64,000 nucleotides of DNA from Rickettsia tillamookensis (GTDB lineage: Bacteria; Pseudomonadota; Alphaproteobacteria; Rickettsiales; Rickettsiaceae), in contig NZ_CP060138.2 of NCBI RefSeq assembly GCF_016743795.2, positions 558,001 to 622,000 on the forward strand, in the 5' to 3' direction. This document shows, piece by piece, positions 52,496 to 62,858 of the stretch. Position 1 is the first letter of the stretch, and the number at the start of each line of letters is the position of its first letter. The position numbers were made by a program, and so were the translations under genes. The notes under the pieces are model-generated. The model saw only the letters and a list, made by a program, of their open reading frames with translations, was not told where the DNA came from and did no database searches.

Positions 52496-53432
52496 CTATT
52501 CTGATTGTGTATTAGGTTTGAGGTACCCAGAATGACTTGTTTTATAAAAGTGACGTATCTTTTCAATATAATTACGAAAATCCTTATTTTCTTCAGCTAA
52601 ACGGTTTGCCGTATTCCAATCTACTTCCGGTCGTTCTTTTGCCGGAATTCTAATATAGCTTTCTAAAGGTTTATCTATATTAAGTTCAATAACACCAATC
52701 CCATGTAAGTTGCATAATATGTTTAATTCTTTTTTTTGTATTGTCACCGCGAATTTCCGTGATAACTAAATATCCCAAATTAGCCCAAGAAGAATTACTA
52801 ACAGTTTGAAAAAATATTTGACGAACATTGGATTGGTTAATTACCGTTTTTACTTCGTACGATGATAGTTTGGTTTTTTTGTCAAAATATTCTTGTACAC
52901 AATCCTTGATTTCATCGTTCCAATCGGCACTTAAATCTTCTATTCCAACAATATCGGGATATAACCATTTATTACCGTCGGGTCCACGTCCATTGGTTGA
53001 ACGTTTTTCATTAATTCGATAACTATATATGTTGAATTCTGAATGCAAAAATTCAGATAATTTACTATATAAATCTTTTTCTTTTAACTTAGGAGAAGAG
53101 CCGGAAGCGTTAAATGTTTCTATCTGCTCAATTTCTTCTATATCGGTTTTTTCTGTATAATAATATTTACGTGGTCGTCCTTCTATTGTTTTAATTTTAG
53201 GATGATTTTTCTGTAAACTTGATCGAAACTTGGGGATTTCAGCTGCAATTTGTTTAATCAAAGCCTTATCATCTGTTAATAATACTTTTTTTGCTTTACT
53301 TCTTTGTCGTTTTTCTTCGCATTGTTTAGGATAATCTTTAAAAATTCCTTTTGCAAGTTCGTCAGATGTAAATTTTTCATCAGAATGCTTTTGTAAAAAC
53401 TCAGGAATAACTTTTGGTAGATTTAATGTCAT
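52496..53432 (-). pseudogene. HrgA-like / COG2958-type restriction-associated gene, frameshifted, inside the cox operon
   Basis: Two overlapping frames make one protein of about 312 residues: an N-terminal part with a helix-turn-helix-like start (FTSDELAKGIFKDYPKQCEE), the block IEGRPRKYYYTE, and RGPDGNKWLYPDIVGIEDL plus SYEVKTVINQSNVRQIFFQ; then ELNILCNLHGIGVIELN and PEVDWNTANRLAEENKDF in the other frame. The join is an eight-A run (t run 52731-52738 on the plus strand); seven A would restore the frame. As I recall, this family includes Helicobacter HrgA, which replaces a restriction gene, and the DIVG...EVK spacing suggests a nuclease-like core. It lies between coxB and coxA, same strand. 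Confidence 0.8.
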
Positions 53433-53507
53433 AAATATTTACTATTATTATTTTGCTTGTACTAATTTCTCAGTATTGGCTTCGAGTTGATTTGTTATTC
53501 ATTATTC

Positions 53508-54455
53508 TTAGTTAGCAGCCAATTTTGGATTTTCACCATTTACAGCAACCTTATTCTTACTCGCTATCCAGTTGTCGAAATCCTCTTTACTTACTACTTC
53601 TATAGCAATCGGCATGAAGCCGTGATTAATACCGCATAGCTCGGAGCATTGCCCGTAATATACACCTTTCTTGGCAACTCTTGTCCAGGTTTCGTTTATT
53701 CTACCTGGGACTGCATCTATTTTAAACCCAAGCGACGGAACGGCAAAACTATGTATTACATCACCTGCGGTAATAAGAAACCTTACGGTAGCATTTTCAG
53801 GGATAACAATGCGATTATCAACATCTAATAATCTTTTTTGGTCAGGTTTTAAATTCTCATCAGAGATCATTACGCTATCAAATTCTAAATTATCATGATC
53901 AGGATATATATAATGCCAATACCATTGATAACCTACTACTTTAATAGTTAAATCCGTTTCGGGTATTTTTTCGGCATGACGCAATATTCTAAAAGACGGC
54001 ACTGCAATAATAACTAAAATTATAATAGGTATTACAGTCCAAATTATTTCTATTAAAACATTATGTGAAAATTTTGCTGGTACTGGATTATTTTTTGCAT
54101 TAAATCTGATACATACAAAGCCGAGTAATCCGGCAACAAATAAAACAATAGCTGTTGAGATATAAAGCAGAAAATTATGAAAATGATGTAATTCCTCCAT
54201 AATCGGGCTTGCCGGCGGTTGGAACGTTACTTGCCAAGGTAACGGCTCGGAGGCAAAGCAATTACTACTAACAATCAAAAAACAAATTAAAGCAATAGAC
54301 ATCTTCCAAAACTTCGCTTCTAGAGGTAATTTATACGTCGAGCCTAGACTCGCATCTGCACGATTGCTTATGTATGCTGCGGTGCAAGGTGAAGTGTATC
54401 CTTTAAATTCCTCTCTATAAGCTGGTTTGGAAAGATGTCTAATAATATTTTTCAT
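53508..54455 (-). CDS. coxB: Cytochrome c oxidase subunit II with RPE1 inserted in the N-terminus
   Basis: Carries the CuA centre that receives electrons from cytochrome c. The core is canonical: two transmembrane helices ([36 protein letters not shown]), then the cupredoxin domain with CuA ligands His in [12 protein letters not shown] and Cys-Glu-Cys-His-Met in [15 protein letters not shown]. The first 50 residues contain [20 protein letters not shown] and [18 protein letters not shown], which is translated RPE1. It splits the start of the signal peptide (MKNII) from its hydrophobic core ([13 protein letters not shown]). Start could alternatively be the Met of MSIALICF. Confidence 0.96.
   Translation of the reverse strand: MKNIIRHLSKPAYREEFKGYTSPCTAAYISNRADASLGSTYKLPLEAKFWKMSIALICFLIVSSNCFASEPLPWQVTFQPPASPIMEELHHFHNFLLYISTAIVLFVAGLLGFVCIRFNAKNNPVPAKFSHNVLIEIIWTVIPIIILVIIAVPSFRILRHAEKIPETDLTIKVVGYQWYWHYIYPDHDNLEFDSVMISDENLKPDQKRLLDVDNRIVIPENATVRFLITAGDVIHSFAVPSLGFKIDAVPGRINETWTRVAKKGVYYGQCSELCGINHGFMPIAIEVVSKEDFDNWIASKNKVAVNGENPKLAAN
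54297..54440. repeat. RPE1-type palindromic element inside coxB
   Basis: 144 bp (48 codons, frame kept). Ends agacatcttccaaaact and ggtttggaaagatgtct form the terminal inverted repeat; interior matches the copies at 39363 and 57415. Confidence 0.9.
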
Positions 54456-54538
54456 AGCACATATAAAGTTATTTCTATATATAATATAAATGTATATACA
54501 GTTTTATTAAAGTAAAAATCGATAAATTTTTGTAAAAA

Positions 54539-55102
54539 CTACATATTTTTAATAATATTTGAGCTAGAAAGTGTACCTATATTAGGATGTTGCAGTAAGT
54601 CAATAACTTCTATTACTTTTGCATTTATTAATTTTGCTTGAATTTGTTTATTTATTAACTGAGGATCGTGCTTTGTTACAGCGATTACAGAAGGACAAAT
54701 ATTTTGCACTAACCGAGCATAATCATTAAAATCTTTTAGTTTAGGTAATATAAGTATTTTATCAACAAATGTGAAAGAACTTAAAATTTTTGCTCGTTGT
54801 AATTGATTATGAATAGGTTGACGTTTTTTATATTTAATAATTGTTTCATCCGGCTCTAAAGCAATGATTAAGTATTTACCTTGTTTTTTAGCTTTGCGTA
54901 GAAATTCTATATGACCGTAATGTAATAAATCAAAACAACCGCCTACTAGAACTATTTCACTATTTATAGGACAGTTTTTATTTAAAGAAATATTCTCATA
55001 ATATTCTATTTTGGGCAATTTAATATCATTATGGTTAGATGAGCAGGACATAAGATTTATAAAAATTAATAGAAGTAGGAAAAGTCTAGGCATAATCTTC
55101 AT
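54539..55102 (-). CDS. Nucleotidyltransferase-fold protein (RfaE2/TagD-like) with a lipoprotein-type signal
   Basis: The 187-residue protein has a cytidylyltransferase-like core: VGGCFDLLHYGHIEFLRKA (HxGH motif), IIALEPDETIIKYKKRQP, and the C-terminal GTLSSSNIIK in place of the ISTT/S motif. Unexpectedly, the N-terminus MKIMPRLFLLLLIFINLMSC is a lipoprotein signal with lipobox LMSC. Enzymes of this fold (RfaE2, TagD, PPAT) are cytosolic and use CTP or ATP, so an exported version is puzzling. A downstream start (M18) would remove most of the signal. Substrate unknown. It lies between the cox locus and a divergent M23 peptidase gene. Confidence 0.8.
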   Translation of the reverse strand: MKIMPRLFLLLLIFINLMSCSSNHNDIKLPKIEYYENISLNKNCPINSEIVLVGGCFDLLHYGHIEFLRKAKKQGKYLIIALEPDETIIKYKKRQPIHNQLQRAKILSSFTFVDKILILPKLKDFNDYARLVQNICPSVIAVTKHDPQLINKQIQAKLINAKVIEVIDLLQHPNIGTLSSSNIIKNM

Positions 55103-55277
55103 TTATATAAGTTAATGAAAATTAACTTATATAAAAAATTTAATTTTAATCAATAAAAAACTAATAAAACAGAAATAAAACAAAATTTTACAATTTTCTA
55201 TTGTAATTTGTTTGTATATAGTTCATATTATTATTAGTAATGAAAAATTGATTCAAATAATCTTCAGAGCAATTTTA

Positions 55278-56642
55278 ATGAATGATACCGCACTATCTTA
55301 TGATTTTAATGGCATATTACCATCATCTTTTATTAGTGCACGTCTCAGGAAAATCCTCACCTCTTCTTCCTTATTATTATTTATAGCATTAGTTGTTTTT
55401 GTCTCTTTTGCCGTTAATAATTATGTTAACGACACTTTATCCATAACTTTAGTACAACCTGATAGTAGTGAAGAAGAAACAATTTCATTTAAAGAAGTAG
55501 TAGTAAAAAAAGGCGATACTATAAAGTCAATTTTGATAGAACAGAATATCCCTAAAAATGAAATAGAAAAAATTGTAAGTTTAGTAAAAGAGGGGAAGTT
55601 ATCGTCCTCACTGAAAATAGGGCAGCAAATTACTTTTGAATATGAAACAAAAATTACTGAAAACGAGGATGAAGATTTAACCTCAGAGGTAACATTCTTA
55701 AATAAAATCGTTATAATTATCGATAAGCTAAAAACTATTGAAGTAATTAGAGAAGGTGATAATTTTAAAGTTGAAGAAATTGTAGTACCTTTAAGTAAAA
55801 AAGTTGCTAAATCGTCGGTAAGTATTGAATCAAATTTTATGTCAGCCCTTAAAAAACTGGGTTTATCGAATAATAGTATAATAGAGCTGATTAATGCTTA
55901 TGCTTATCAAATCGATTTTCAGCGTCAAATAAAAAGCGGTGACACCGCAACCGTAATAACGGAAAAATACGTAACGGAAGACGGTAAATTTTCTCACCAC
56001 GGTAAAATTTTATATGTTTCATTAAATCTTTCAGGGAAAGAATATAATATATATCGTTATTCTCATGATGGTAATGCAAATAATCAGGTGTTTTTTTCCG
56101 AAGACGGTAAGAGTGTAAAAAGAAGCTTACTTAAAACTCCGCTAAAAGTTATAAAAGTTTCTTCACATTACGGTAATAGAAAGCATCCGATATTAGGTTA
56201 TACTAAACTTCATAAGGGAGTTGACTTTGCAGCTCCAACCGGTACGCCTATATATTCCGCAGGAAACGGAGTTATAACGGAGATAGGTTGGAAGTCGGGT
56301 TATGGAAAATTTATTCAGGTAAAACATAGTGGTACGCTATCTACTGCTTATGCTCATGCTTCAAATTTTGCAAAAAATTTAAAAGTGGGAAGCATAGTAA
56401 AACAGGGGCAGGTTATAGCATATGTCGGAAGTACTGGCAGAGCTACAGGTCCACATTTACATTATGAAGTTAAAATTGACGGCAAACATGTTAATCCTAT
56501 GTCGGTTAAAACAACACCGGGGGTAGAATTAAACGGAAAAAATTTAGAGAAATTTAAACAATTTAAAAAAGAAATAAAAACTTTAAATGTTAAGCTTGAT
56601 AAGGAATTGCAAGTCGGTAAAGCAGTTGAAGTTTCTTTGTAA
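55278..56642 (+). CDS. Membrane-anchored M23 family metallopeptidase (LysM/OapA-type domain)
   Basis: A periplasmic peptidoglycan endopeptidase of the NlpD/MepM group. From ATG 55278 (chosen over an AT-rich extension to 55212) it has 453 residues: one transmembrane helix (LLLFIALVVFVSFAVNNYV), a LysM/OapA-like binding region (VVVKKGDTIKSILIEQ, SSLKIGQQITFEY) and a C-terminal M23 domain with zinc ligands in HKGVDFAAPTGTP and HLHYEVKIDGKHVNP. All metal ligands (H, D, HxH) are present, so it is likely active, unlike EnvC/NlpD. Confidence 0.93.
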   Translation: MNDTALSYDFNGILPSSFISARLRKILTSSSLLLFIALVVFVSFAVNNYVNDTLSITLVQPDSSEEETISFKEVVVKKGDTIKSILIEQNIPKNEIEKIVSLVKEGKLSSSLKIGQQITFEYETKITENEDEDLTSEVTFLNKIVIIIDKLKTIEVIREGDNFKVEEIVVPLSKKVAKSSVSIESNFMSALKKLGLSNNSIIELINAYAYQIDFQRQIKSGDTATVITEKYVTEDGKFSHHGKILYVSLNLSGKEYNIYRYSHDGNANNQVFFSEDGKSVKRSLLKTPLKVIKVSSHYGNRKHPILGYTKLHKGVDFAAPTGTPIYSAGNGVITEIGWKSGYGKFIQVKHSGTLSTAYAHASNFAKNLKVGSIVKQGQVIAYVGSTGRATGPHLHYEVKIDGKHVNPMSVKTTPGVELNGKNLEKFKQFKKEIKTLNVKLDKELQVGKAVEVSL

Positions 56643-56688
56643 GATATTCGTCATTGCGAGCAGGCATTATTGCGTGGATACCCGAATC

Positions 56689-56786
56689 GTCATTGCGAGG
56701 AGCGAAGCGACGTGGCAATCTCATGAAATAATAGCAAACTCCTGAGATTGCTTCGTCGAAACTTGCAGTTTCTTCTCGCAATGACG
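56689..56786. repeat. Rickettsia palindromic element, cgtcattgcgag family
   Basis: cgtcattgcgaggagcgaag and tttcttctcgcaatgacg; preceded at 56650 by a truncated copy (cgtcattgcgagcaggcatt). Confidence 0.9.
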
Positions 56787-56832
56787 ATTTGTGTAACCAT
56801 TCCATACTATATTACTCATTCACAAAACCCCT

Positions 56833-57429
56833 ATGTTCCTACTCCTAAAAAAACTATATCTAACATTTGCTCGTAGTAGTCGTATAATAATAACCTTAGT
56901 GATTATTGATCAGTTAAGTAAATGGTGGTTTATTGATAATTTGAGATGGAAACCAGGCTTAATGCTCAAGGTTACTTCTTTCTTAAATATGGTTTATACT
57001 TGGAATTACGGTATTAGCTTTGGTCTAATGCGTGAATATTATCAATATAGCAATGCTATTTTTTTAATAACTAACACGCTTATTGTCTGTTATTTATATT
57101 ATTTGATGCTACATTCAAAAACAATAGGGAGTTTTGCAGGTTATAGCTTTGTAATCGGCGGTGCCGTTGGTAATCTAATTGATAGATTTTTTAGAGGAGC
57201 AGTTTTTGACTTCATCCATTTTCATTATCAGAATTATAGCTTCCCCGTATTTAATTTAGCTGATTGCTTTATTACAATAGGAGTAATTATCTTAATAGAA
57301 GATTATTGTAGTACTAAAAAAGTTATTGAAGAAAAGGCTAAAGGGAATTATGATAATGCTCAAATTGAAGCTATGGCTGAAAAAATTCGTAACACCGATC
57401 ATAACGGTGACAATAGACCTCTTACATAA
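56833..57429 (+). CDS. lspA: Lipoprotein signal peptidase (signal peptidase II)
   Basis: Cleaves signal peptides of diacylated lipoproteins, several of which are encoded nearby (RlpA, BON protein, DUF3035 lipoprotein). The 198-residue protein has four helices and the two catalytic Asp in [19 protein letters not shown] and [12 protein letters not shown]. The sequence [10 protein letters not shown] is the family N-terminal signature. It is longer than E. coli LspA by about 35 residues at the C-terminus, and its last five codons and stop lie inside an RPE1 copy. Confidence 0.95.
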   Translation: MFLLLKKLYLTFARSSRIIITLVIIDQLSKWWFIDNLRWKPGLMLKVTSFLNMVYTWNYGISFGLMREYYQYSNAIFLITNTLIVCYLYYLMLHSKTIGSFAGYSFVIGGAVGNLIDRFFRGAVFDFIHFHYQNYSFPVFNLADCFITIGVIILIEDYCSTKKVIEEKAKGNYDNAQIEAMAEKIRNTDHNGDNRPLT

Positions 57430-57561
57430 CCTATCTTATAAAGAGGAATTTGAAGGAAACACGGAAGCACTTGCCACCGCAGCGTATATAGACAATCGTG
57501 CAGATGCGAGTACCGGATTGACGTACAAATTACCTTTAGAAGGAGGTTATGCAAGAGGTCT
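57415..57561. repeat. RPE1-type palindromic element after lspA
   Basis: Ends agacctcttacataacct and aggttatgcaagaggtct. It would read [20 protein letters not shown] in one frame but is not part of a gene beyond the lspA tail. Confidence 0.9.
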
Positions 57562-57593
57562 AATAAAATATAATTTAAATTAAAGGTGTATAA

Positions 57594-57842
57594 GTGAAAA
57601 AGATTTTTTTATTATTTACTGTCTTATTAATTACTTCTGCTTGTAGTAAAAAGTTAAAAGAAACCGTAGGTATATCAACAGCCGGACCTAATGAGTATCA
57701 AGTACAGCGTGCTAAAGCACTAGAAGTTCCGCCTCATTATTATTTGCCTGATCCCGGGAATAGTAAATCGACCTATAATAATATAAAAGGACAGGGTGAA
57801 TTTAATGAAGGTGAACAAGCTTTAATGCAAGAGATAAACTAA
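57594..57842 (+). CDS. Small lipoprotein, DUF3035-like
   Basis: 82 residues starting with GTG and a good aaagg ribosome site 8 nt upstream; lipobox ITSAC (Cys 17). The motif AGPNEYQVQRAKALEVPP followed by HYYLPDP matches my recollection of the DUF3035 family, widespread small lipoproteins of Alphaproteobacteria proposed to aid outer membrane assembly. It follows lspA, which would process it, after an RPE1 copy. Confidence 0.75.
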   Translation: MKKIFLLFTVLLITSACSKKLKETVGISTAGPNEYQVQRAKALEVPPHYYLPDPGNSKSTYNNIKGQGEFNEGEQALMQEIN

Positions 57843-57852
57843 GGTTTTTCTA

Positions 57853-57985
57853 TGTCATTCCCGCGAAGGTGGGAATCCACTTTGTCATCCCGCGAGCTTG
57901 TAGCGGGATCCAGCTTTAAATACTAATAGCTATTAGTATTTAAAATTGTTTTTATGGACCCCGTGGTCGAGCCACGGGGTGACAG
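57853..57985. repeat. Rickettsia palindromic elements with internal attagtattt hairpin
   Basis: tgtcattcccgcgaaggtgg fragment, then tgtcatcccgcgagcttg...gtggtcgagccacggggtgaca with a central aatactaatagctattagtatt hairpin. Confidence 0.85.
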
Positions 57986-58015
57986 TTTCTTGCTCACCCC
58001 TTCAATTACAAAATC

Positions 58016-59368
58016 ATGAATTCTCATACAAAACAAAAAATAGGTATTTTTGGGCTTGGTAAAACCGGTATATCGGTTTATGAAGAGCTGCAAGGTAAAT
58101 GTGACGTAATTGTTTATGACGATCTAAAAGCAAATAGAGATATATTTGAAGAATTATATATAGTCAAATCATTTGACTATAGTAAAACCGCTATTGTTGC
58201 TTTATCTGATTCAAGATGGCAAAATTTAGATAAAATTGTCTTAAGTCCTGGAATTCCTTTAACGCATGAGATAGTGAATATTGCAAAAAATTTTAATATT
58301 CCAATCATTTCCGATATAGATTTATTATTTGAAAAATCAAAAAATTTAAACTTTATCGCCGTAACCGGTACAAACGGTAAAAGTACTACTACCGCTTTAA
58401 TTAGCCATATCTTAAATAGTAACGGTTTAGACTATCCGCTTGCCGGTAATATTGGAGTTCCTGCTTTGCAAGCTAAAGCAAGTAAGAATGGATATATACT
58501 TGAATTGTCTTCTTTTCAGCTAGATCTAGTAAAAACCTTTACAGCTAAAATAGCCGTGCTTCTTAATATAACTCCCGACCATTTGGATAGACATCAAGAT
58601 ATGACCGGTTATATTGCAGCAAAATCTAAGATTTTTGATAGAATGGATAAAGATAGTTATGCAGTAATTAATATTGATAATGATTATTGTCGTGAAATTT
58701 TTACGCTATTACAGCAAGAGCAGCGTATAAAACTAATTCCTTTTTCGGTTACTAAAATTCTTGAAAACGGCATTTCGGTAGTTGATGATAAAATTAACGA
58801 TAATGATATAAGTTATAAATTATCTTTTAATAAAAATTTGCAAGGAACTCATAATTATGAGAATATCGCTGCAAGCTATTCGGTCGCTAAAATAATAGGA
58901 GTAGAGGCTAAAAAAATACTTGAGTCTATAAGTAGTTTTCAAAGTTTACCTAATAGAATGCAATATATCGGTAGTATAAATAATATAAGTTTTTATAATG
59001 ATAGTAAAGCAACAAATGCCATATCTGCCGTGCAATCAATTAAAGCACTAGATAATATTTATTGGCTTGCGGGAGGAATCCCTAAAGAGGGCGGTATTGA
59101 GGAAATAAAGCCTTATTTCAGTAAAATTAAGAAAGCTTATTTTTATGGTCAAGCTAAAGAAATATTTGCAAATACTGCTAAGAATATAGTAGATTTTGTA
59201 ATATGTGATAATCTTGAGCAGGCTTTCGATCTTGCTTATAAGGATGCAGTAGGTGATAATGCGGAGGTAAAAAATATCTTGTTAGCACCTAGTTGTAGCT
59301 CATATGATCAGTTTAAAAATTTTGAAGAGCGTGGGGAATTGTTTATGAAGTTGTATTTGGAAAAATAA
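58016..59368 (+). CDS. murD: UDP-N-acetylmuramoylalanine--D-glutamate ligase
   Basis: Adds D-Glu to UDP-MurNAc-L-Ala. The 450-residue protein has the N-terminal UDP-binding domain ([17 protein letters not shown]), the ATP loop [18 protein letters not shown] (residues about 117-134), [13 protein letters not shown], and the C-terminal ligase domain ([37 protein letters not shown]). In Rickettsia and most bacteria murD, ftsW and murG are contiguous; here an R-M type gene starts 3 nt after murD. Confidence 0.97.
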   Translation: MNSHTKQKIGIFGLGKTGISVYEELQGKCDVIVYDDLKANRDIFEELYIVKSFDYSKTAIVALSDSRWQNLDKIVLSPGIPLTHEIVNIAKNFNIPIISDIDLLFEKSKNLNFIAVTGTNGKSTTTALISHILNSNGLDYPLAGNIGVPALQAKASKNGYILELSSFQLDLVKTFTAKIAVLLNITPDHLDRHQDMTGYIAAKSKIFDRMDKDSYAVINIDNDYCREIFTLLQQEQRIKLIPFSVTKILENGISVVDDKINDNDISYKLSFNKNLQGTHNYENIAASYSVAKIIGVEAKKILESISSFQSLPNRMQYIGSINNISFYNDSKATNAISAVQSIKALDNIYWLAGGIPKEGGIEEIKPYFSKIKKAYFYGQAKEIFANTAKNIVDFVICDNLEQAFDLAYKDAVGDNAEVKNILLAPSCSSYDQFKNFEERGELFMKLYLEK

Positions 59369-59371
59369 ATT

Positions 59372-60217
59372 ATGAAAAATAGCGAATTTAGAGCTTACGT
59401 ATTTATACAAAACTCTTTAAAAGAGCTTGGTTGGAACATAAAAAATCCGTACTTTAATACTCATGGTCAAGTATATACACAGCATGAAGCTCTAAAAAAT
59501 GAAGTATTAAAAATAGCATTACAGAGAAAAGTACCTGAAAATGTTATTAAACTTGATAATGGATTATGGTGGATTATTGAAGCAAAAGCGAGTCATAAAG
59601 ATTTAGAAACTGCAGTAAATGAAGCAAAAGAATATGCGGTAATGCTAAATAAGCTACAAGAAAATAGTTGTGTTTTTATTAGCGGTGTTGCAGGAAATAA
59701 AGAAGATTCATTTTTAGTTGAGACTTATTATTTTTTTAATAAAAATTGGTATAGAGTTGAAATAAATGGATACAAAACAACAGGCTTTTTAACTCCGGAA
59801 ACAGTTGAGAAAATTATTAATACAAATCATTATTCAGTTAATGAAGAGGTTGTTTCGGACGAATTATTTTTAGCAAAAGCAAATAAAATCAACAATATAT
59901 TACATAATGGAGCTATAAACAAAAGAAATCGTGCAAAAGTTATTGCCTCTTTACTTTTAGCATTAGCAGAAGATGAAAATTTAAAAATAAGTAAAGAACC
60001 AACAATTTTAATAAAAGATATAAATACTAGAGTACATAGTATTTTAGCAAAACAAAATAAAGAAAATTTTGTACAAGAAGTTGAATTAAAATTACCTACG
60101 TCTAAAGATGTTCATATAAAACATAGGCAAGCCTTAGTCGATACAATACAAGAATTAAAAAATTTAAATATTCGTTCTGCTATTAATAGTGGTAGAGATG
60201 TATTAGGACAATTTTAA
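59372..60217 (+). pseudogene. N-terminal half (nuclease plus linker) of a Type IIG-like restriction-modification protein
   Basis: 281 codons ending at TAA 60215-60217, after GRDVLGQF. The reading frame continues without interruption beyond the stop as EVFLKYANDAKEIGIVLTPR, leading into the DNA methylase, so the TAA is a nonsense codon (one substitution from Tyr). The first 130 residues resemble a PD-(D/E)XK nuclease (PENVIKLDNGLWWIIEAKAS, with IIEAK as the ExK part). The following region (INKRNRAKVIASLLLALAED, HSILAKQNKENFV) resembles the helical N-domain of HsdM-type methylases. Three nt after murD, same strand. Confidence 0.8.
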
Positions 60218-61726
60218 GAGGTTTTTTTAAAATATGCTAATGATGCAAAGGAAATAGGAATTGTCCTAACACCTAGGCATATAACGGAATTTGCTGTTGA
60301 ATGTATTGATATAAAGTATAATGATTTTGTGTTTGATCCTACCTGTGGAACAGGAGGATTCTTAGTTTCAGCTTTTGATCGTATAAAATCTACTGCCTCA
60401 GAAGAGCAGATTTATGAATTTAAAAATAAACATATTTATGGTGTAGAGCAAGATGCTGAAATAGTTAGTTTAGCATTGGTAAATATGATATTTAGAGGTG
60501 ACGGAAAAAGTAATATATATGAGGGGAATACGTTAAATAGTAAATTTAAAAAGATAAGTAGTGAATATAAAAAAATAGATTTATTAGTAGAAGAAGATAT
60601 AGGAGAAACTTTTATAACAAAAGTATTAATGAATCCGCCGTTTGCAATAGAAAATGAAGAAGAATACAGATTTGTTAACCATGCACTTTCTCAAATGGTT
60701 AGAGGAGGAATGTTATTTGCTATACTTCCAACCTCAACTATAACCTCAGCCAGTGATGCTAAGGGCGAAATAACATGGAGAAAGGAATTGCTGAAAAGGC
60801 ATACTATAAAAGCGGTTATTAAGTTGTCTGATGAGTTATTTTGTCCTGTAGCCTCAAAAGGCACTTATGCTATAATAATTGAGGCACATAAACCTCAAGA
60901 TTTTAATCAAGAAGTATTATTTGCGATAATGGATGATGGCTATACCATGAAAAAAGCCAAAAGGGTTATATTAGATAATCTACCTTCAAATATTAAATTA
61001 ATAAAACAAAAGGTTAGAGAATTTACTATATTAAATAATAAGATTGACAATATAGAAAAAGTAATAGGATTATCAAAACTTAATACTGATGATGATAGCT
61101 TTGATTTAGCCCCTGAAAGTTATCTGCAAGCTTCAAGTGATTTTAGCATGACTTTTGAGATTACAACAAATTTGTTACAAGCATTTATTAATCGAGATAA
61201 ACATAAATTTAAGCAAAGTATAAATGAAACTAACGAAGAAATAAAAGTATTTGATATTTTAGAATTTTTTTCATCAATTAAGCGAGGTAAATGTCCACCT
61301 ATTAATTCTTTAAAAGAAGGTAATATACCGGTAATTACAACAACTGAACTCAATAATGGTATTGTAGGTTATTATGATATACCGGTGAATATAATTGATA
61401 CGGATTGTATTACTATTTCGGCAAACGGTTCTTCATGTTGTGCATTTTATCAACCGTATAAATTTACTGCAAACGCTGATGTTTTAATTTGTAAATTGAA
61501 ACAAATATACAATAACTTATATTTTAAAATATTTTTATGTACAGCAATAAGGAGTAGTGCTTGGAAATTTACTTATTATAGAAAATGTAGTAATACTAAA
61601 TTATTAAAAGATGTAAAAATTAAAATACCAATAAAAAATCAGCAAATAGACTATGAACTTATTAAATCAAAAGTTGAAAATTCTATAGGATTTGATTTAT
61701 TAAAAAGCTATTTGTCTAGTATTTAA
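60218..61726 (+). pseudogene. C-terminal half (N6-adenine methylase plus specificity domain) of the Type IIG-like protein
   Basis: Same frame as the preceding half; the open part begins at a GTG at 60329. Methylase motifs are complete: SAM-binding FDPTCGTGGFLVSA and catalytic NPPF in KVLMNPPFAIENE. Residues after about 220 form a specificity (HsdS-like TRD) domain, with IKRGKCPPINSLKEGNIPVI, ITISANGSSCCAFYQPYKF and the end helix. Endonuclease, methylase and specificity parts would thus be in one polypeptide of about 785 codons, broken by one stop. The gap to ftsW is 10 nt. Confidence 0.82.
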
Positions 61727-61736
61727 GAACCATCAC

Positions 61737-62858
61737 ATGTCTAATAACTTTATAAAATTATGGTGGCGGAGTACCGATAGGCAAATAATAATTTCTTTAA
61801 TTATCTTATTTGCTTTTAGTCTAATGCTTGTTACTACCTCGGGTTCGGCAGTAGCAAGTAGAATAGGTCTTGAAGAAAATTATTTTGCATCTAGACAAAT
61901 ATTTTATTTAGCAGCCGCTTCAGGGCTTATATTATTATTTTCATGTCTTAATAAAAAATGGTTAAGGCGGTTTGCAATAGTTGGGTTTATTGCTAGTATA
62001 GTTTTATTAATAGCAGTTAAATTTTTTGGTTATGAAGTAAAAGGGGCAGTGCGATGGATTAATATTTTAGGTCTATCTATTCAGCCTTCAGAATTTATCA
62101 AACCGTTTTTTGCAGTTGTTACGGGCTGGATATTATCGCTAAAATTTAGTGATGATTTCCCAAGTTTTACGATTTGTATAATACTTTATTCTATTGTTGC
62201 TATTCTCTTAATTATTCAGCCGGATTTTGGAATGCTTGTAATGATTACGGCAGTTTTCGGTATTCAGCTATTTATTGCGGGTATGCCGATATTTTGGATT
62301 GTTCTAGCCGGTTTTTTAGGAATAATAGGAGTAACCATCGCTTATTTTTGGTTACCACACGTCACGCAAAGAATTAATTCATTTTTAGATCCTGATAGTA
62401 GCGAGAATTATCAAGTTAGTAAGTCTCTTAAAGCTTTTGAGCATGGCGGATTATATGGACGAGGTCCAGGGGAGGGAGCAGTAAAGCAGGTACTACCCGA
62501 TTCGCATACGGATTTTATTTTTGCCGTAGCAGGTGAAGAGTTTGGAGCTATTATTTGCCTTATTGTTATAGGTATATTTGCTTTTATAGTATTAAGAAGT
62601 CTTATTAAATTATTAAACGAAACAGATAAATTTGTACAATTTGCTGCTAGCGGTATAATTGCACAATTAGGGCTTCAGGCAATAATTAATATGGGTGTGA
62701 CCTTGCATTTACTTCCTACTAAAGGTATGACATTACCGTTTATTAGTTACGGTGGTTCTTCAACGCTTGCAATAGCTATCGCTACCGGTATGCTTCTTGG
62801 CTTTACAAGACACAGAACACCTTTAAATTCGTACAAAATTCGTAATATTGAAATATGA
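61737..62858 (+). CDS. ftsW: Peptidoglycan glycosyltransferase FtsW (SEDS family)
   Basis: Polymerises septal peptidoglycan with its partner FtsI. A 373-residue, ten-helix SEDS protein with [20 protein letters not shown] (family hallmark), [15 protein letters not shown] with the catalytic Asp region, the long extracellular loop ([20 protein letters not shown]), [18 protein letters not shown], and THL-type [18 protein letters not shown]. It overlaps murG by 4 nt (ATGA), showing translational coupling. Confidence 0.95.
   Translation: MSNNFIKLWWRSTDRQIIISLIILFAFSLMLVTTSGSAVASRIGLEENYFASRQIFYLAAASGLILLFSCLNKKWLRRFAIVGFIASIVLLIAVKFFGYEVKGAVRWINILGLSIQPSEFIKPFFAVVTGWILSLKFSDDFPSFTICIILYSIVAILLIIQPDFGMLVMITAVFGIQLFIAGMPIFWIVLAGFLGIIGVTIAYFWLPHVTQRINSFLDPDSSENYQVSKSLKAFEHGGLYGRGPGEGAVKQVLPDSHTDFIFAVAGEEFGAIICLIVIGIFAFIVLRSLIKLLNETDKFVQFAASGIIAQLGLQAIINMGVTLHLLPTKGMTLPFISYGGSSTLAIAIATGMLLGFTRHRTPLNSYKIRNIEI

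Noticed and set aside
57326-57583. 85-codon frame across the lspA end
   Set aside because: Shadow of lspA followed by translated RPE1; not an independent gene.
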